Of a stretch of 15,156 nt of DNA, positions 7,658 to 14,147 are shown one piece after another. Position 1 is the first letter of the stretch. Each line of letters opens with the position of its first letter. The DNA lies in NCBI GenBank assembly GCA_964511405.1, contig CAZEFK010000177.1, forward strand, positions 1 to 15,156. Direction: 5' to 3'. The stretch is from CAZEFK01 sp964511405 (lineage in GTDB: Bacteria > Pseudomonadota > Alphaproteobacteria > Elsterales > Elsteraceae). Under the pieces are notes generated by a model that did no database searches, was not told the origin of the DNA, and was given only the letters and a program-made list of their open reading frames with translations. Position numbers and translations under genes: made by a program.

Positions 7658-7735
7658 TATGATTCTGCGGCTGCATGCGACATGCTGAGCCCATAGTTTT
7701 GAATGAAGACATCATCTTGATGCGCATATTGGATA
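7651..7735. promoter_or_regulatory. Inverted TATCCAATAT / ATATTGGATA pair in the divergent LysR region
   Basis: TATCCAATAT (7651-7660) and its exact inverse ATATTGGATA (7726-7735) stand about 65 nt apart. The match extends to 11 bp with the flanking G/C. Each is preceded by the direct repeat TTGATGCG (7643-7650 and 7717-7724). A third TTGGAT lies at 7625-7630, beside the LysR start. One copy is near each divergent gene, the usual arrangement for LysR operators. A -10-like GATAAT (7732-7737) overlaps the right copy and could serve the plus-strand CMD gene. Confidence 0.5.
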
Positions 7736-7775
7736 ATGCGACGATGCCGATGCTGGCAAGGAGGGGGAGAGTTCC

Positions 7776-8246
7776 ATGACCTTGATCGAAGACATCGCCG
7801 GAATCCGGCCAGGCACGTCGCTGGCCGAGGCGTTGGCGGCGCGCACCGACGTCCTGCGGCTCAGCCAGGCGAGCCATGATGCGGTTCTGCTTCCCAGGGA
7901 GCCCGGCGGCCTCAGCCACGGGCTGCGTGCCGCGCTCGCGGCCCGCATGGCGCGCCAGAACGCGCAACTCCAGCTTGCCGCCCACTATGACGATCTTGCG
8001 CGCCGCAGCGGTGAGATGCCGCCGAGCGAGGCACCGCCCCCCGAACAAGCGCGCATCGCCGCCATCACCGCGCATGCGGATCTGCTGACCCTGCGCCCGC
8101 GCGACGCCATGCGCGGCGACATCGAGGCGCTGAAGGCCGCGGGCCTCGACGAGCCCGACATCGTGCGCCTCACCGAGCTCGCCGCGTTCGTGAACTACCA
8201 GGCGCGCGTCATCCGGGGGCTTCAGGCTCTGGGAGGGGCACAATGA
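7776..8246 (+). CDS. CMD-domain protein (resembles the Avi_7170 family), cysteine-free
   Basis: This 156-residue, largely helical protein begins MTLIEDIAGIRPG and ends FVNYQARVIRGLQAL, which I recognise as the carboxymuconolactone decarboxylase-domain family named after Avi_7170 (from memory, not searched). It contains no cysteine at all, so it lacks the redox CxxC pair of catalytic AhpD relatives. It may be a structural or non-redox partner of the protein encoded next. The start is the ATG at 7776 with a very strong ribosome site (AGGAGGGGGAG, about 7 nt spacing). Its stop overlaps the next ATG (ATGA), so the two are translationally coupled. Members of this pair are known next to ABC importers and flavin monooxygenases, which is also the situation here, on the divergent strand. 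The biochemical role is not established. Confidence 0.8.
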   Translation: MTLIEDIAGIRPGTSLAEALAARTDVLRLSQASHDAVLLPREPGGLSHGLRAALAARMARQNAQLQLAAHYDDLARRSGEMPPSEAPPPEQARIAAITAHADLLTLRPRDAMRGDIEALKAAGLDEPDIVRLTELAAFVNYQARVIRGLQALGGAQ

Positions 8247-8814
8247 GCCGTGTCGTCCACGCCTTCACGACCAAGGTCCCGGTCTGGTCGCCCTATGTCA
8301 CGCCCGTCGATCTCGCCGCGGCGACGCCCGAGCAACGGGCGGCGATGCAGGTGACGCCGTCGAACAAGGGCGTGACGCCTTATGTCCTGACGCTGGCGCA
8401 CGATCCCGAATCGCTTGCCGTGCGCTCCCGCTGTTCAACCGGATCATGTACGGCAAGGATGGCCTGATCTCGGCCGAACGCGAACTCGGCGCCGTCGGAG
8501 CGTCCGTGGTCAACCGCTGCATCTATTGCGCGGCCGTCCACGCCTCGCGCTTCAACGGCCTGACCAAGCGCCCCGAGGTGATGGACGCGATCTTCCGGGA
8601 CGAACGGGACGCGAAGCTCGAGCCGCGCGACCAGGCGATCTTCGACTTTGCCACCCAGCTGTCCGAGACGCCGCCCGCGTTGGCCGATACCGCGATCGAA
8701 ACCCTTGAGAAGGCCGGCCTCGACACGCTCCAAGCAGTCGACCTCATCTTCTCGGTCGCGATCTTCGGCTGGGCCAACCGCTTGATGCATACGCTGGGCG
8801 AACCGACCAGCTAG
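8243..8814 (+). pseudogene. Alkylhydroperoxidase-domain (AhpD/CMD-like) protein, frameshifted
   Basis: The gene starts at ATG 8243 inside the previous stop (ATGA) and reads MSRVVHAFTTKVPVWSPYV...THAHDPESLAVRS-like sequence in one frame to about 8428. It then continues as PLFNRIMYGKDGL in another frame to the stop at 8814. Adding one C to the run in cgctcccgctg (8424-8434) joins the halves into an intact protein of about 190 residues. The second half carries the AhpD-type redox motif NRCIYCAAVHASR (CxxC with a downstream His) and FSVAIFGWANRL. The intact protein would match the alkylhydroperoxidase-domain family named after Avi_7169, the usual partner of the preceding gene (recognised from memory). 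Read as written, translation ends at 8467 and the active-site half is lost. A sequencing error in the homopolymer is a real alternative. ATG 8446 could start a truncated product. Confidence 0.85.
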
Positions 8815-8833
8815 ATCTCCGGTCTGCTGCTGT

Positions 8834-9736
8834 CTAATCCATCATCCCGGGCAGCTCGGCCGCCAGCCGGTCGATCGCCAGGCGCAGCCGCAGCGGCAGC
8901 GGCGCCGCCGGCAGCCACAGCAGGTGGCTGTCGATGGCCAGGCCGGGGACGTCGGCCAGCACCGGCACCAGCGCGCCCGACCGGATGCGGTCGCGGGCCA
9001 GCCAGCAGGGCAGCCAGGCCAGTCCCATGCCGGCCGTGGCGGCGTCGGCGATGGCCTCCAGGTCGTCCAGGCGCAGCCGGCTGTTCGGCAGGATTTCGAG
9101 CGGCGGCCCGCCGTCGCCGCTGGGGAACAGCCAGGGATGGGCGCGGCCGGAGCGGCTGTAGGTGACCGCCGGATGCGCCGCCAGGGCCTGCAGGGTCGGT
9201 GGTACGCCATGGGCGGCGAGGTGCGCGGGCGCGGCGCACACGACCATCCGCTGGCGCGCGACGCGCCGGGCGATGAGGCCGGCGCTGTCGCGTAGCGGGC
9301 CGTTGCGCAGCGCCAGGTCGAACCGGCCGTCCATCAGGTCGACGATCTGGTCGCTGAACGACAGGTGCAACTCCAGCGCCGGATGTTCGGCCGCCAGCCG
9401 CAGCAGGGCCGGCGCCGCACAGTGTCGGCCGAACAGCACCGGCAGGCTGACCCGCAGCGGCCCGCGCGGTACGCCCAGCAGGTCGCCGGCCAGGGCCTCG
9501 GCGGCGGCGGCCTCGGCCAGCACCAGCTTGCATCGGTCGTAATAGGCCCGTCCGAACTCGGTCAGGCTCTGGCGCCGGGTCGTGCGGTGGATGAGCTGGG
9601 CGCCCAGCCGGTCCTCCAGGAAGCGGACATGCTTGCCGACCATCGGCGCCGACAGCCCGACGGCGTGGGCGGCGGCCGCGAACGACCCGGCCTCGGCGAC
9701 CTTGGCGAACACGGCCATGCTGGTCAGGCGATCCAT
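8834..9736 (-). CDS. LysR-family transcriptional regulator (divergent from the dehydrogenase)
   Basis: This 300-residue LTTR starts MDRLTSMAVFAKVAEAGSF. The recognition helix is about residues 29-45 (SAPMVGKHVRFLEDRLG) and the wing LIHRTTRRQSLTEFG at 48-62. The effector domain begins RVSLPVLFGRH and includes FDLALRNGPL. This is the CrgA/DmlR-like subgroup by general appearance. The frame extends upstream to a TTG at 9832, but the extra 32 residues resemble nothing and the family N-terminus sits at ATG 9736. It is divergent from the oxidoreductase gene across 112 bp, the classic arrangement for a LysR and its target, with a TCGAAA inverted repeat just before its start. It converges with the peroxidase gene, 19 bp away. 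No lesion is visible. Confidence 0.92.
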   Translation of the reverse strand: MDRLTSMAVFAKVAEAGSFAAAAHAVGLSAPMVGKHVRFLEDRLGAQLIHRTTRRQSLTEFGRAYYDRCKLVLAEAAAAEALAGDLLGVPRGPLRVSLPVLFGRHCAAPALLRLAAEHPALELHLSFSDQIVDLMDGRFDLALRNGPLRDSAGLIARRVARQRMVVCAAPAHLAAHGVPPTLQALAAHPAVTYSRSGRAHPWLFPSGDGGPPLEILPNSRLRLDDLEAIADAATAGMGLAWLPCWLARDRIRSGALVPVLADVPGLAIDSHLLWLPAAPLPLRLRLAIDRLAAELPGMMD

Positions 9737-9739
9737 AAT

Positions 9740-9758
9740 TCGAAACCAATGATTTCGA
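9740..9758. promoter_or_regulatory. TCGAAA-N7-TTTCGA inverted repeat, probable LysR operator
   Basis: A perfect 6-bp inverted repeat with a 7-nt AT-rich centre (ccaatga) lies 4 bp upstream of the LysR ATG in the divergent spacer. Its position suggests autoregulation plus control of the oxidoreductase. A related tTTCCAAT sits nearer the oxidoreductase start (about 9826-9833). Confidence 0.45.
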
Positions 9759-9848
9759 GAGCTGCGCCTCGATCGGCGCTTATCGCAGCCATCCTGCCAT
9801 CCCAATCTCCTGTCCATCAAATTTGTTTCCAATCGGGAGCAGCAGAAG

Positions 9849-10838
9849 ATGGCACGCGTGGTTCAGTTCCATGAGGTCGGGGGTCCCGAGGTGCTGCGGA
9901 TCGAGGCGGTCGACGTCCCGCCGCCCGGTCCGGGCGAGGTGCGGATCCGGGTCAAGGCGGTCGGCCTAAACCGCGCCGAGGCGATGTTCCGCGGCGGGAC
10001 CTATGTCCGGCCGCCGGCGTTTCCCGCCCGCCTCGGCTATGAGGCGGCCGGGGTGGTCGAGGGTATCGGGCCGGGCGTGACCGGACTTGCGCCGGGCGAC
10101 GCGGTCAGCGTCGTGCCGCCCTTGGACATGACCCGCTGGCCGGCCTATGGCGAGGTCGCGACCTTCCCCGCCGAGCTGGCGGTCAAGCATCCCCAGACCC
10201 TGTCCTGGGTCGAGGCGGCGGCCGCCTGGATGCAGTACGTCACCGCCTATGGCGGCCTGATCGACGTCGCCCGCCTGACCGGCGGCGACGCCGTGGTGAT
10301 CACGGCCGCGTCCAGCAGCGTCGGTCTGGCCGCCATCCAGATTGCCAAGCGGGTCGGGGCGGTGCCGATTGCCACCACCCGCACCGGCGCCAAGCGGCAG
10401 GCACTGCTGGACGCCGGTGCCGCCCATGTCATCGCGACCGAGGCGGAAGACCTGGTCGGCCGCGTGCGCGACCTGACCGGCGGCGACGGCGCGCGGGTGA
10501 TCTTCGACCCGATCGGCGGGCCGCTGGTTGGGGCCCTGACCGATGCCCTGGCCCGCAGCGGCATCCTGATCGAATACGGCCTGCTCAGCCCCGAGCCGAC
10601 ATCGTTGCCCCTGGTCACGACGCTGACCCGCAGCCTGACGGTGCGCGGCTTCCTCTACAGCGAGATCGTCGCCGACCCGGCCAAGCTGGCGGCGGCCAAG
10701 CGGTTCATCCTCGACGGGCTGACCTCGGGCGCCCTCAAGCCGGTCATCGCCCGCACCTTCGCGTTCGACGACATCGTCGAAGCCCACCGCTACCTGGAAT
10801 CCAACCAGCAGTTCGGCAAGATCGTGGTGACGCTGTAG
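9849..10838 (+). CDS. Quinone oxidoreductase-type (zinc-free) medium-chain dehydrogenase
   Basis: This 329-residue MDR-superfamily enzyme has an N-terminal GroES-like domain (PGPGEVRIRVKAVGLNRAE, then LGYEAAGVV at 62-70) and a Rossmann domain with the cofactor motif AASSSVGLAA (153-162). It ends with IVEAHRYLESNQQFGKIVV, typical of NADPH quinone reductases. It contains no cysteine, so neither the catalytic nor the structural zinc site of true alcohol dehydrogenases is possible, despite the label such proteins often receive. It probably reduces an enone, quinone or similar carbonyl with NADPH in the cytosol. The start is ATG 9849 with GGGAG about 10 nt upstream. Its stop codon abuts the aminotransferase stop codon with no base between. 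Control by the divergent LysR is inferred from position. Confidence 0.92.
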   Translation: MARVVQFHEVGGPEVLRIEAVDVPPPGPGEVRIRVKAVGLNRAEAMFRGGTYVRPPAFPARLGYEAAGVVEGIGPGVTGLAPGDAVSVVPPLDMTRWPAYGEVATFPAELAVKHPQTLSWVEAAAAWMQYVTAYGGLIDVARLTGGDAVVITAASSSVGLAAIQIAKRVGAVPIATTRTGAKRQALLDAGAAHVIATEAEDLVGRVRDLTGGDGARVIFDPIGGPLVGALTDALARSGILIEYGLLSPEPTSLPLVTTLTRSLTVRGFLYSEIVADPAKLAAAKRFILDGLTSGALKPVIARTFAFDDIVEAHRYLESNQQFGKIVVTL

Positions 10839-12011
10839 TCAGAGCCCGCGAACCGCGGCGACCAGCTGTTCGATCTCGTCCTCGGTCGTGAGATAGCTGA
10901 CCGACGCCCGGACGATCCCGGCCAGGCCGCGGGCCGCCATGTCGAGCGGGGTATAGGCCGGCCCGTTGGCGCCGACCGTGACGCCGCGGGCGGCCAGGCG
11001 GGCCCGGACGTCGGCGGCCGCGATCCCCGCGACCGTGAACGACACCAGCGCGGACCGGTCGGACCCGAGGTCGTGCAGGGTCACCGACGGCACCTCGCCC
11101 AGCCGGGCGCGCACCGCGTCCGCCATCAGGCGGATGCGCGCCCGGATCGCCGGCACGCCGAGATCGAGCGCCGCGCGCAGCGCGTAGCCGAGCCCCAGCA
11201 GCAGCGCGACGGGCGCCTCGCTGGTCTCGAACAAGCGGGCATCCGCGCGCGGCCGCGGCCCGTCGCCGAGCCACGGTCCGGACAGCACGTCCAGGAACGC
11301 CGGGCGCAGCCGCGGCCGGAACCCGTCGCGCACATAGAGGAGGGCGGTGCCGCGCGGTCCGCGAAGGTGCTTGCGCCCGGTCGCTGCCAGCACGTCGCAG
11401 CCGAGCGCCGTGACGTCGACCGGCACCTGGCCCACGGCCTGCGCCGCGTCGATGAAATAGGGAATGCCCGCCGCCCGGGCGACCCGGCCGACGGCCGCGG
11501 CATCGTTGATCAGCCCGCCATTGGCCGGCAGCCAGGTCAGCGCGATCAGCCTGGTGCGGTCGTCGATCATGGCGGCCAGCGCGCGGGCGTCGACGCTGCC
11601 GTCGTCCTGGCACGGGATCGCTTGGACCCGCGCCCCGGCATGGTCCGCGGCCGCTTGCAGGGTGGCGAGGTTGCCGCCCCATTCGTGACGGCCGACCAGG
11701 ATGCGGTCGCCGGGCCCGAGCGGCGGCAGCGCCGCAAAGGCCAGCCCCCAGCCCGCCGAGGTGCTGGAGGTGAACGCGATCTCGCTGGCCGATGCCCCCA
11801 GCAGGCGCGCGGCGTCGGCGCGGGCCTGGCCGAGCTGCGGCTGTGCCTCGGCGGCCGCTTCCATGGGGCCGTGCCGGGCTTCGCGCTGGAGATGGGCGAC
11901 GATCGTCGCGATCGTCGCCTGCGCGGGCAGCGAGGCGCCGGCGTGGTTGAAATGCACCCCGGCGCAGCCCGGGGTCGCGGCGCGCAGGGCGGCGATGTCC
12001 AGCCCGGCCAT
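10839..12011 (-). CDS. Class V aminotransferase-fold PLP-dependent enzyme
   Basis: This 390-residue fold-type I PLP enzyme opens with FNHAGASLPAQ (21-31), the substrate/cofactor entry segment of this class. TSSTSAGWGL (81-90) supplies phosphate contacts, YFIDAAQAVGQ (185-195) gives the Asp that holds the pyridine nitrogen (D188), and ATGRKHLRGPRG (210-221) gives the Schiff-base lysine K214. The overall layout resembles cysteine desulfurase, isopenicillin epimerase and EgtE-like C-S lyase relatives. I cannot choose between transaminase, lyase or racemase activity. It begins 3 bp after the RidA-family gene in the same operon; RidA proteins hydrolyse the reactive enamines and imines that PLP lyases release, which favours an elimination or lyase-type reaction. 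The GcvA-like LysR upstream is the likely regulator. Confidence 0.9.
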   Translation of the reverse strand: MAGLDIAALRAATPGCAGVHFNHAGASLPAQATIATIVAHLQREARHGPMEAAAEAQPQLGQARADAARLLGASASEIAFTSSTSAGWGLAFAALPPLGPGDRILVGRHEWGGNLATLQAAADHAGARVQAIPCQDDGSVDARALAAMIDDRTRLIALTWLPANGGLINDAAAVGRVARAAGIPYFIDAAQAVGQVPVDVTALGCDVLAATGRKHLRGPRGTALLYVRDGFRPRLRPAFLDVLSGPWLGDGPRPRADARLFETSEAPVALLLGLGYALRAALDLGVPAIRARIRLMADAVRARLGEVPSVTLHDLGSDRSALVSFTVAGIAAADVRARLAARGVTVGANGPAYTPLDMAARGLAGIVRASVSYLTTEDEIEQLVAAVRGL

Positions 12012-12014
12012 CGC

Positions 12015-12476
12015 TCAGCGCGCCAGCTCGATCACGGCGTCGACCTCGACGGCGGCGCCGCGCGGCAGGGCGGCGACGCCGACCGTGGTGCGGCTGTGGC
12101 GCCCGGCCTCGCCGAACACGGCCGCGACCAGGTCCGAGGCGCCGTTGGCGACCTGGGGCAGGGCGGTGAAATCGGGCGCGGCCACCACGAAGACCCCGAG
12201 CCGCGCCACCCGAGCCACGTCGGCCAGGCGCCCGCCGGTCGCGGCCGCGACCTGCGCCAGCACCGCGAGCGCCGCGGCCTCGGCCGCCCGCCGCCCGTCC
12301 TCCGGCGACAGCTCGGCGCCGATGCGTCCGGCCGGCAGGCCCTCCGGCTGCCCGATCTGGCCGGCGATGAACAGCAGCGTGCCGGCCCGGACCGCCGGGA
12401 CATAGTTGGCCGCGGGCGCCGGCGCCGCGGGAAGCACAAGGCCCAGCTCGCGCAGCCGGTCGGCGATGGTCGTCAT
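12015..12476 (-). CDS. RidA-family (YjgF/UK114) imine/enamine deaminase
   Basis: This 153-residue protein has the family pattern NYVPAVRAGTLLFIAGQIG (24-42), then DVARVARLGVFV (86-97) and the C-terminal SRTTVGVAALPRGAAVEVDA (128-147). R129 corresponds to the conserved arginine that binds the carboxylate of the imino acid in characterised RidA proteins. RidA forms trimers and speeds hydrolysis of reactive 2-aminoacrylate-type intermediates from PLP enzymes, so its pairing with the aminotransferase 3 bp downstream makes biochemical sense. At about 153 residues it is longer than E. coli RidA and fits the longer YjgF-like subgroup, whose activity is less certain. The ATG at 12476 has an excellent ribosome site (AGGAGG at 12489-12484, 7 nt spacing). 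It is first in its operon and divergent from a LysR gene. Confidence 0.92.
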   Translation of the reverse strand: MTTIADRLRELGLVLPAAPAPAANYVPAVRAGTLLFIAGQIGQPEGLPAGRIGAELSPEDGRRAAEAAALAVLAQVAAATGGRLADVARVARLGVFVVAAPDFTALPQVANGASDLVAAVFGEAGRHSRTTVGVAALPRGAAVEVDAVIELAR

Positions 12477-12494
12477 GGTCGTTCCTCCTGTCGT

Positions 12495-12531
12495 GCGGCC
12501 CGACCATGGCGGCCCACCGGCGGCCCGACCA
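12495..12531. repeat. GCGGCCCGACCA direct repeats in the RidA/LysR divergent spacer
   Basis: The 12-mer GCGGCCCGACCA occurs at 12495-12506 and again at 12520-12531, with a degenerate copy GCGGCCCACC (12509-12518) between them. The spacer is otherwise short (119 bp). Such iterons may be operator half-sites for the LysR regulator, but the GC-rich composition makes chance similarity more likely than elsewhere. Confidence 0.35.
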
Positions 12532-12578
12532 ATTCAAAGACACCGCGCGAGCGATCGATCTGGCTCATGAGTGACGGC

Positions 12579-12593
12579 GCCGGTAGAACCGGC
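12579..12593. promoter_or_regulatory. GCCGGT-aga-ACCGGC inverted repeat at the LysR start
   Basis: A perfect 6-bp inverted repeat with a 3-nt loop ends 2 bp before the LysR ATG at 12596, where a ribosome site would be expected. As RNA it would form a tight hairpin that hides the initiation region; as DNA it could be an autoregulatory operator. No other Shine-Dalgarno is visible for this gene. Confidence 0.4.
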
Positions 12594-12595
12594 CG

Positions 12596-13474
12596 ATGCG
12601 GTCCTCTGCCCTGCTGCCCCCGCTCGCCGCCCTGCGCGCCTTCGAGGCGGTCGGGCGCTTGCTCAGCTTCCGTCGCGCCGGCGAGGAGCTGCTGATCACC
12701 CAAAGCGCGGTCAGCCATCACATCCGCGCGCTGGAGGCGGCGCTGGGCGTGCGTCTGTTCGAGCGCCGCGCGCGCAGCATTGCCCTGACGCCGGCCGGCG
12801 CGCGGTACCTGGAGGCGGTCGGCGCCGCCTTCGCCCTGATCCGCGAGGGCACGGCCGAGCTGACGCGGCCGCTGCTGCGCGTCAGCGTGCTGCCGTCCTT
12901 CGCCGCCAACTGGCTGGTGCCGCGGCTGCCGCAGTTCGAGGCGCAGCATCCCGGGATCGCGGTCGAGCTGGAGCCGACCCTGGCGCTGGTCGACCTTGCC
13001 GCGGGCGAGGCCGACCTGGCGATCCGCTATGGCGAGGGGCCATGGCCCGGCGGGCGGGCCGAGCTGCTGGTCGCGGAAGCGCTGACGCCGGTGCTGAGCC
13101 CGGCGCTCCAGGCCCGGCAGCCGGTGGCCACGCCGCAGGACCTGCTGGGCCACACGCTGCTGCTGTCACGCCGGCCGATCGACTGGGAGGCCTGGGCCGC
13201 GGCCGCCGGCATCGACCTCGGCCGGGCCCGCCGCGTCCAACTCACCGACTACAACATCGTCCTGCAGGCGGCGCTGGACGGCCAGGGCGTCGCGCTGGGC
13301 CGCAGCTGGCTCATCGAGGACCGGCTGCGGGCCGGCGCGCTGATCGCGCCCTGCCCCCTATCCGTGACACGGGCCCAATTCGGCCATTGGCTGCTGCTGC
13401 CGGCGGATCGCCGCCCGGCGCCGGCCGCCGCGGCCTTCGCCGCCTGGCTCAAGCGCGTTGCGGCCGGCCAGTGA
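12596..13474 (+). CDS. LysR-family transcriptional regulator, GcvA-like
   Basis: This 292-residue LTTR has the GcvA-type opening LLPPLAALRAFEAVGRL. Recognition-helix residues are TQSAVSHHIRALEAALG (35-51), the wing LFERRARSIALTPAG is at 54-68, and the effector domain runs from RVSVLPSFAANWLVPRLPQF onward with DLAIRYGEGPWPG. Members of this group regulate amino acid metabolism and beta-lactamases. It is divergent from the RidA/aminotransferase operon and is its probable regulator. The start at ATG 12596 is supported by the family N-terminus; upstream there is only a hairpin-like inverted repeat, not a ribosome site. Its stop lies in a 12-bp tandem duplication shared with the end of pyrE. Confidence 0.92.
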   Translation: MRSSALLPPLAALRAFEAVGRLLSFRRAGEELLITQSAVSHHIRALEAALGVRLFERRARSIALTPAGARYLEAVGAAFALIREGTAELTRPLLRVSVLPSFAANWLVPRLPQFEAQHPGIAVELEPTLALVDLAAGEADLAIRYGEGPWPGGRAELLVAEALTPVLSPALQARQPVATPQDLLGHTLLLSRRPIDWEAWAAAAGIDLGRARRVQLTDYNIVLQAALDGQGVALGRSWLIEDRLRAGALIAPCPLSVTRAQFGHWLLLPADRRPAPAAAAFAAWLKRVAAGQ

Positions 13475-13494
13475 CTCAGTCGGTGACTCAGCCG
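13471..13494. repeat. 12-bp tandem duplication carrying both convergent stop codons
   Basis: GTGACTCAGTCG is followed directly by GTGACTCAGCCG. Because 12 is a multiple of three, the LysR frame meets TGA twice (13472 and 13484) and the pyrE frame on the other strand meets TGA twice (13490-13488 and 13478-13476). Confidence 0.6.
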
Positions 13495-14147
13495 GCGCCG
13501 CCGTGCGCCTTCGACCAGCTGACCGGGTCGGCCAGGAAGGCGCGGACCTCGGCCAGGTCGGCTTCGGCGATCCGCTGCTCGCGGGCGGCCACCGCCAGGA
13601 CGTCGGCCCAGGTGGCGAGCGCATGCAGGCGCACGCCGACGTCGGTCAGGGTCTGCAGCCCGCCGGGGAAGGTGCTGTAGAAAAACGCGACCAGGGCATC
13701 GGACACGGTGGCGCCGGCGGTGCGCAGCGCCTGGATGAAGTTGAGCTTGCTCTTGCCGTCGGTCGCCAGATCTTCGACCAGCAGCACGCGCGCGCCCTCG
13801 GCCAGGCTGCCCTCGATCTGGGCGTTGCGGCCGAAGCCCTTGGGCTTCTTGCGCACATAGAGCATCGGCAGGCCCAGCCGGTCGGCGATCCAGGCGGCAT
13901 AGGGAATGCCGGCGGTCTCGCCGCCGGCGACGGCATCAAGCGACTCGTAGCCGATCTCAGCCTCGATGCGCGCCACCGCCATATCGATGATCGCGCGGCG
14001 GGCGCGCGGGAACGAGATCAGCTTGCGGCAATCGACATAGACCGGGCTGGCCCAGCCCGAGGTGAAGGTGAAGGGCTCGGCGGGGCGGATATGGATTGCC
14101 TGGATCTCGAGCAGGACGCGCGCGGCGCGCTCGGTGCTGTCGCTCAC
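13488..14147 (-). CDS. pyrE: Orotate phosphoribosyltransferase
   Basis: This 219-residue enzyme joins orotate to PRPP to make orotidine 5'-phosphate in pyrimidine synthesis. Visible are the orotate-binding FTFTSGWASPVYVDCR segment, GGETAGIPYAAWIADRL, the flexible catalytic loop YVRKKPKGFGRNAQIEG and the PRPP-binding motif VLLVEDLATDGKS. The last reads DLATDGKS rather than the DVxTTGGS of E. coli; I have seen this form in alphaproteobacterial PyrE, so it is likely normal. Two GTG starts are possible, 14156 and 14147. I chose 14147 because it makes a GTGA overlap with the upstream stop codon and has GGAG about 8 nt before it; the other would add three residues. There is no ATG start. It is the second gene of a two-gene operon and converges with the LysR gene. 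Confidence 0.93.
   Translation of the reverse strand: MSDSTERAARVLLEIQAIHIRPAEPFTFTSGWASPVYVDCRKLISFPRARRAIIDMAVARIEAEIGYESLDAVAGGETAGIPYAAWIADRLGLPMLYVRKKPKGFGRNAQIEGSLAEGARVLLVEDLATDGKSKLNFIQALRTAGATVSDALVAFFYSTFPGGLQTLTDVGVRLHALATWADVLAVAAREQRIAEADLAEVRAFLADPVSWSKAHGGAG

Noticed and set aside
7614..8243. Minus-strand 209-codon frame across the CMD gene and the divergent spacer
   Set aside because: The CMD gene has a strong ribosome site and family sequence; the antisense frame has neither.
10744..12695. Very long open frames opposite and alongside the aminotransferase and RidA genes (599 and 540 codons)
   Set aside because: Arg/Gly/Pro-rich shadows caused by high GC; they overlap two clearly homologous genes.
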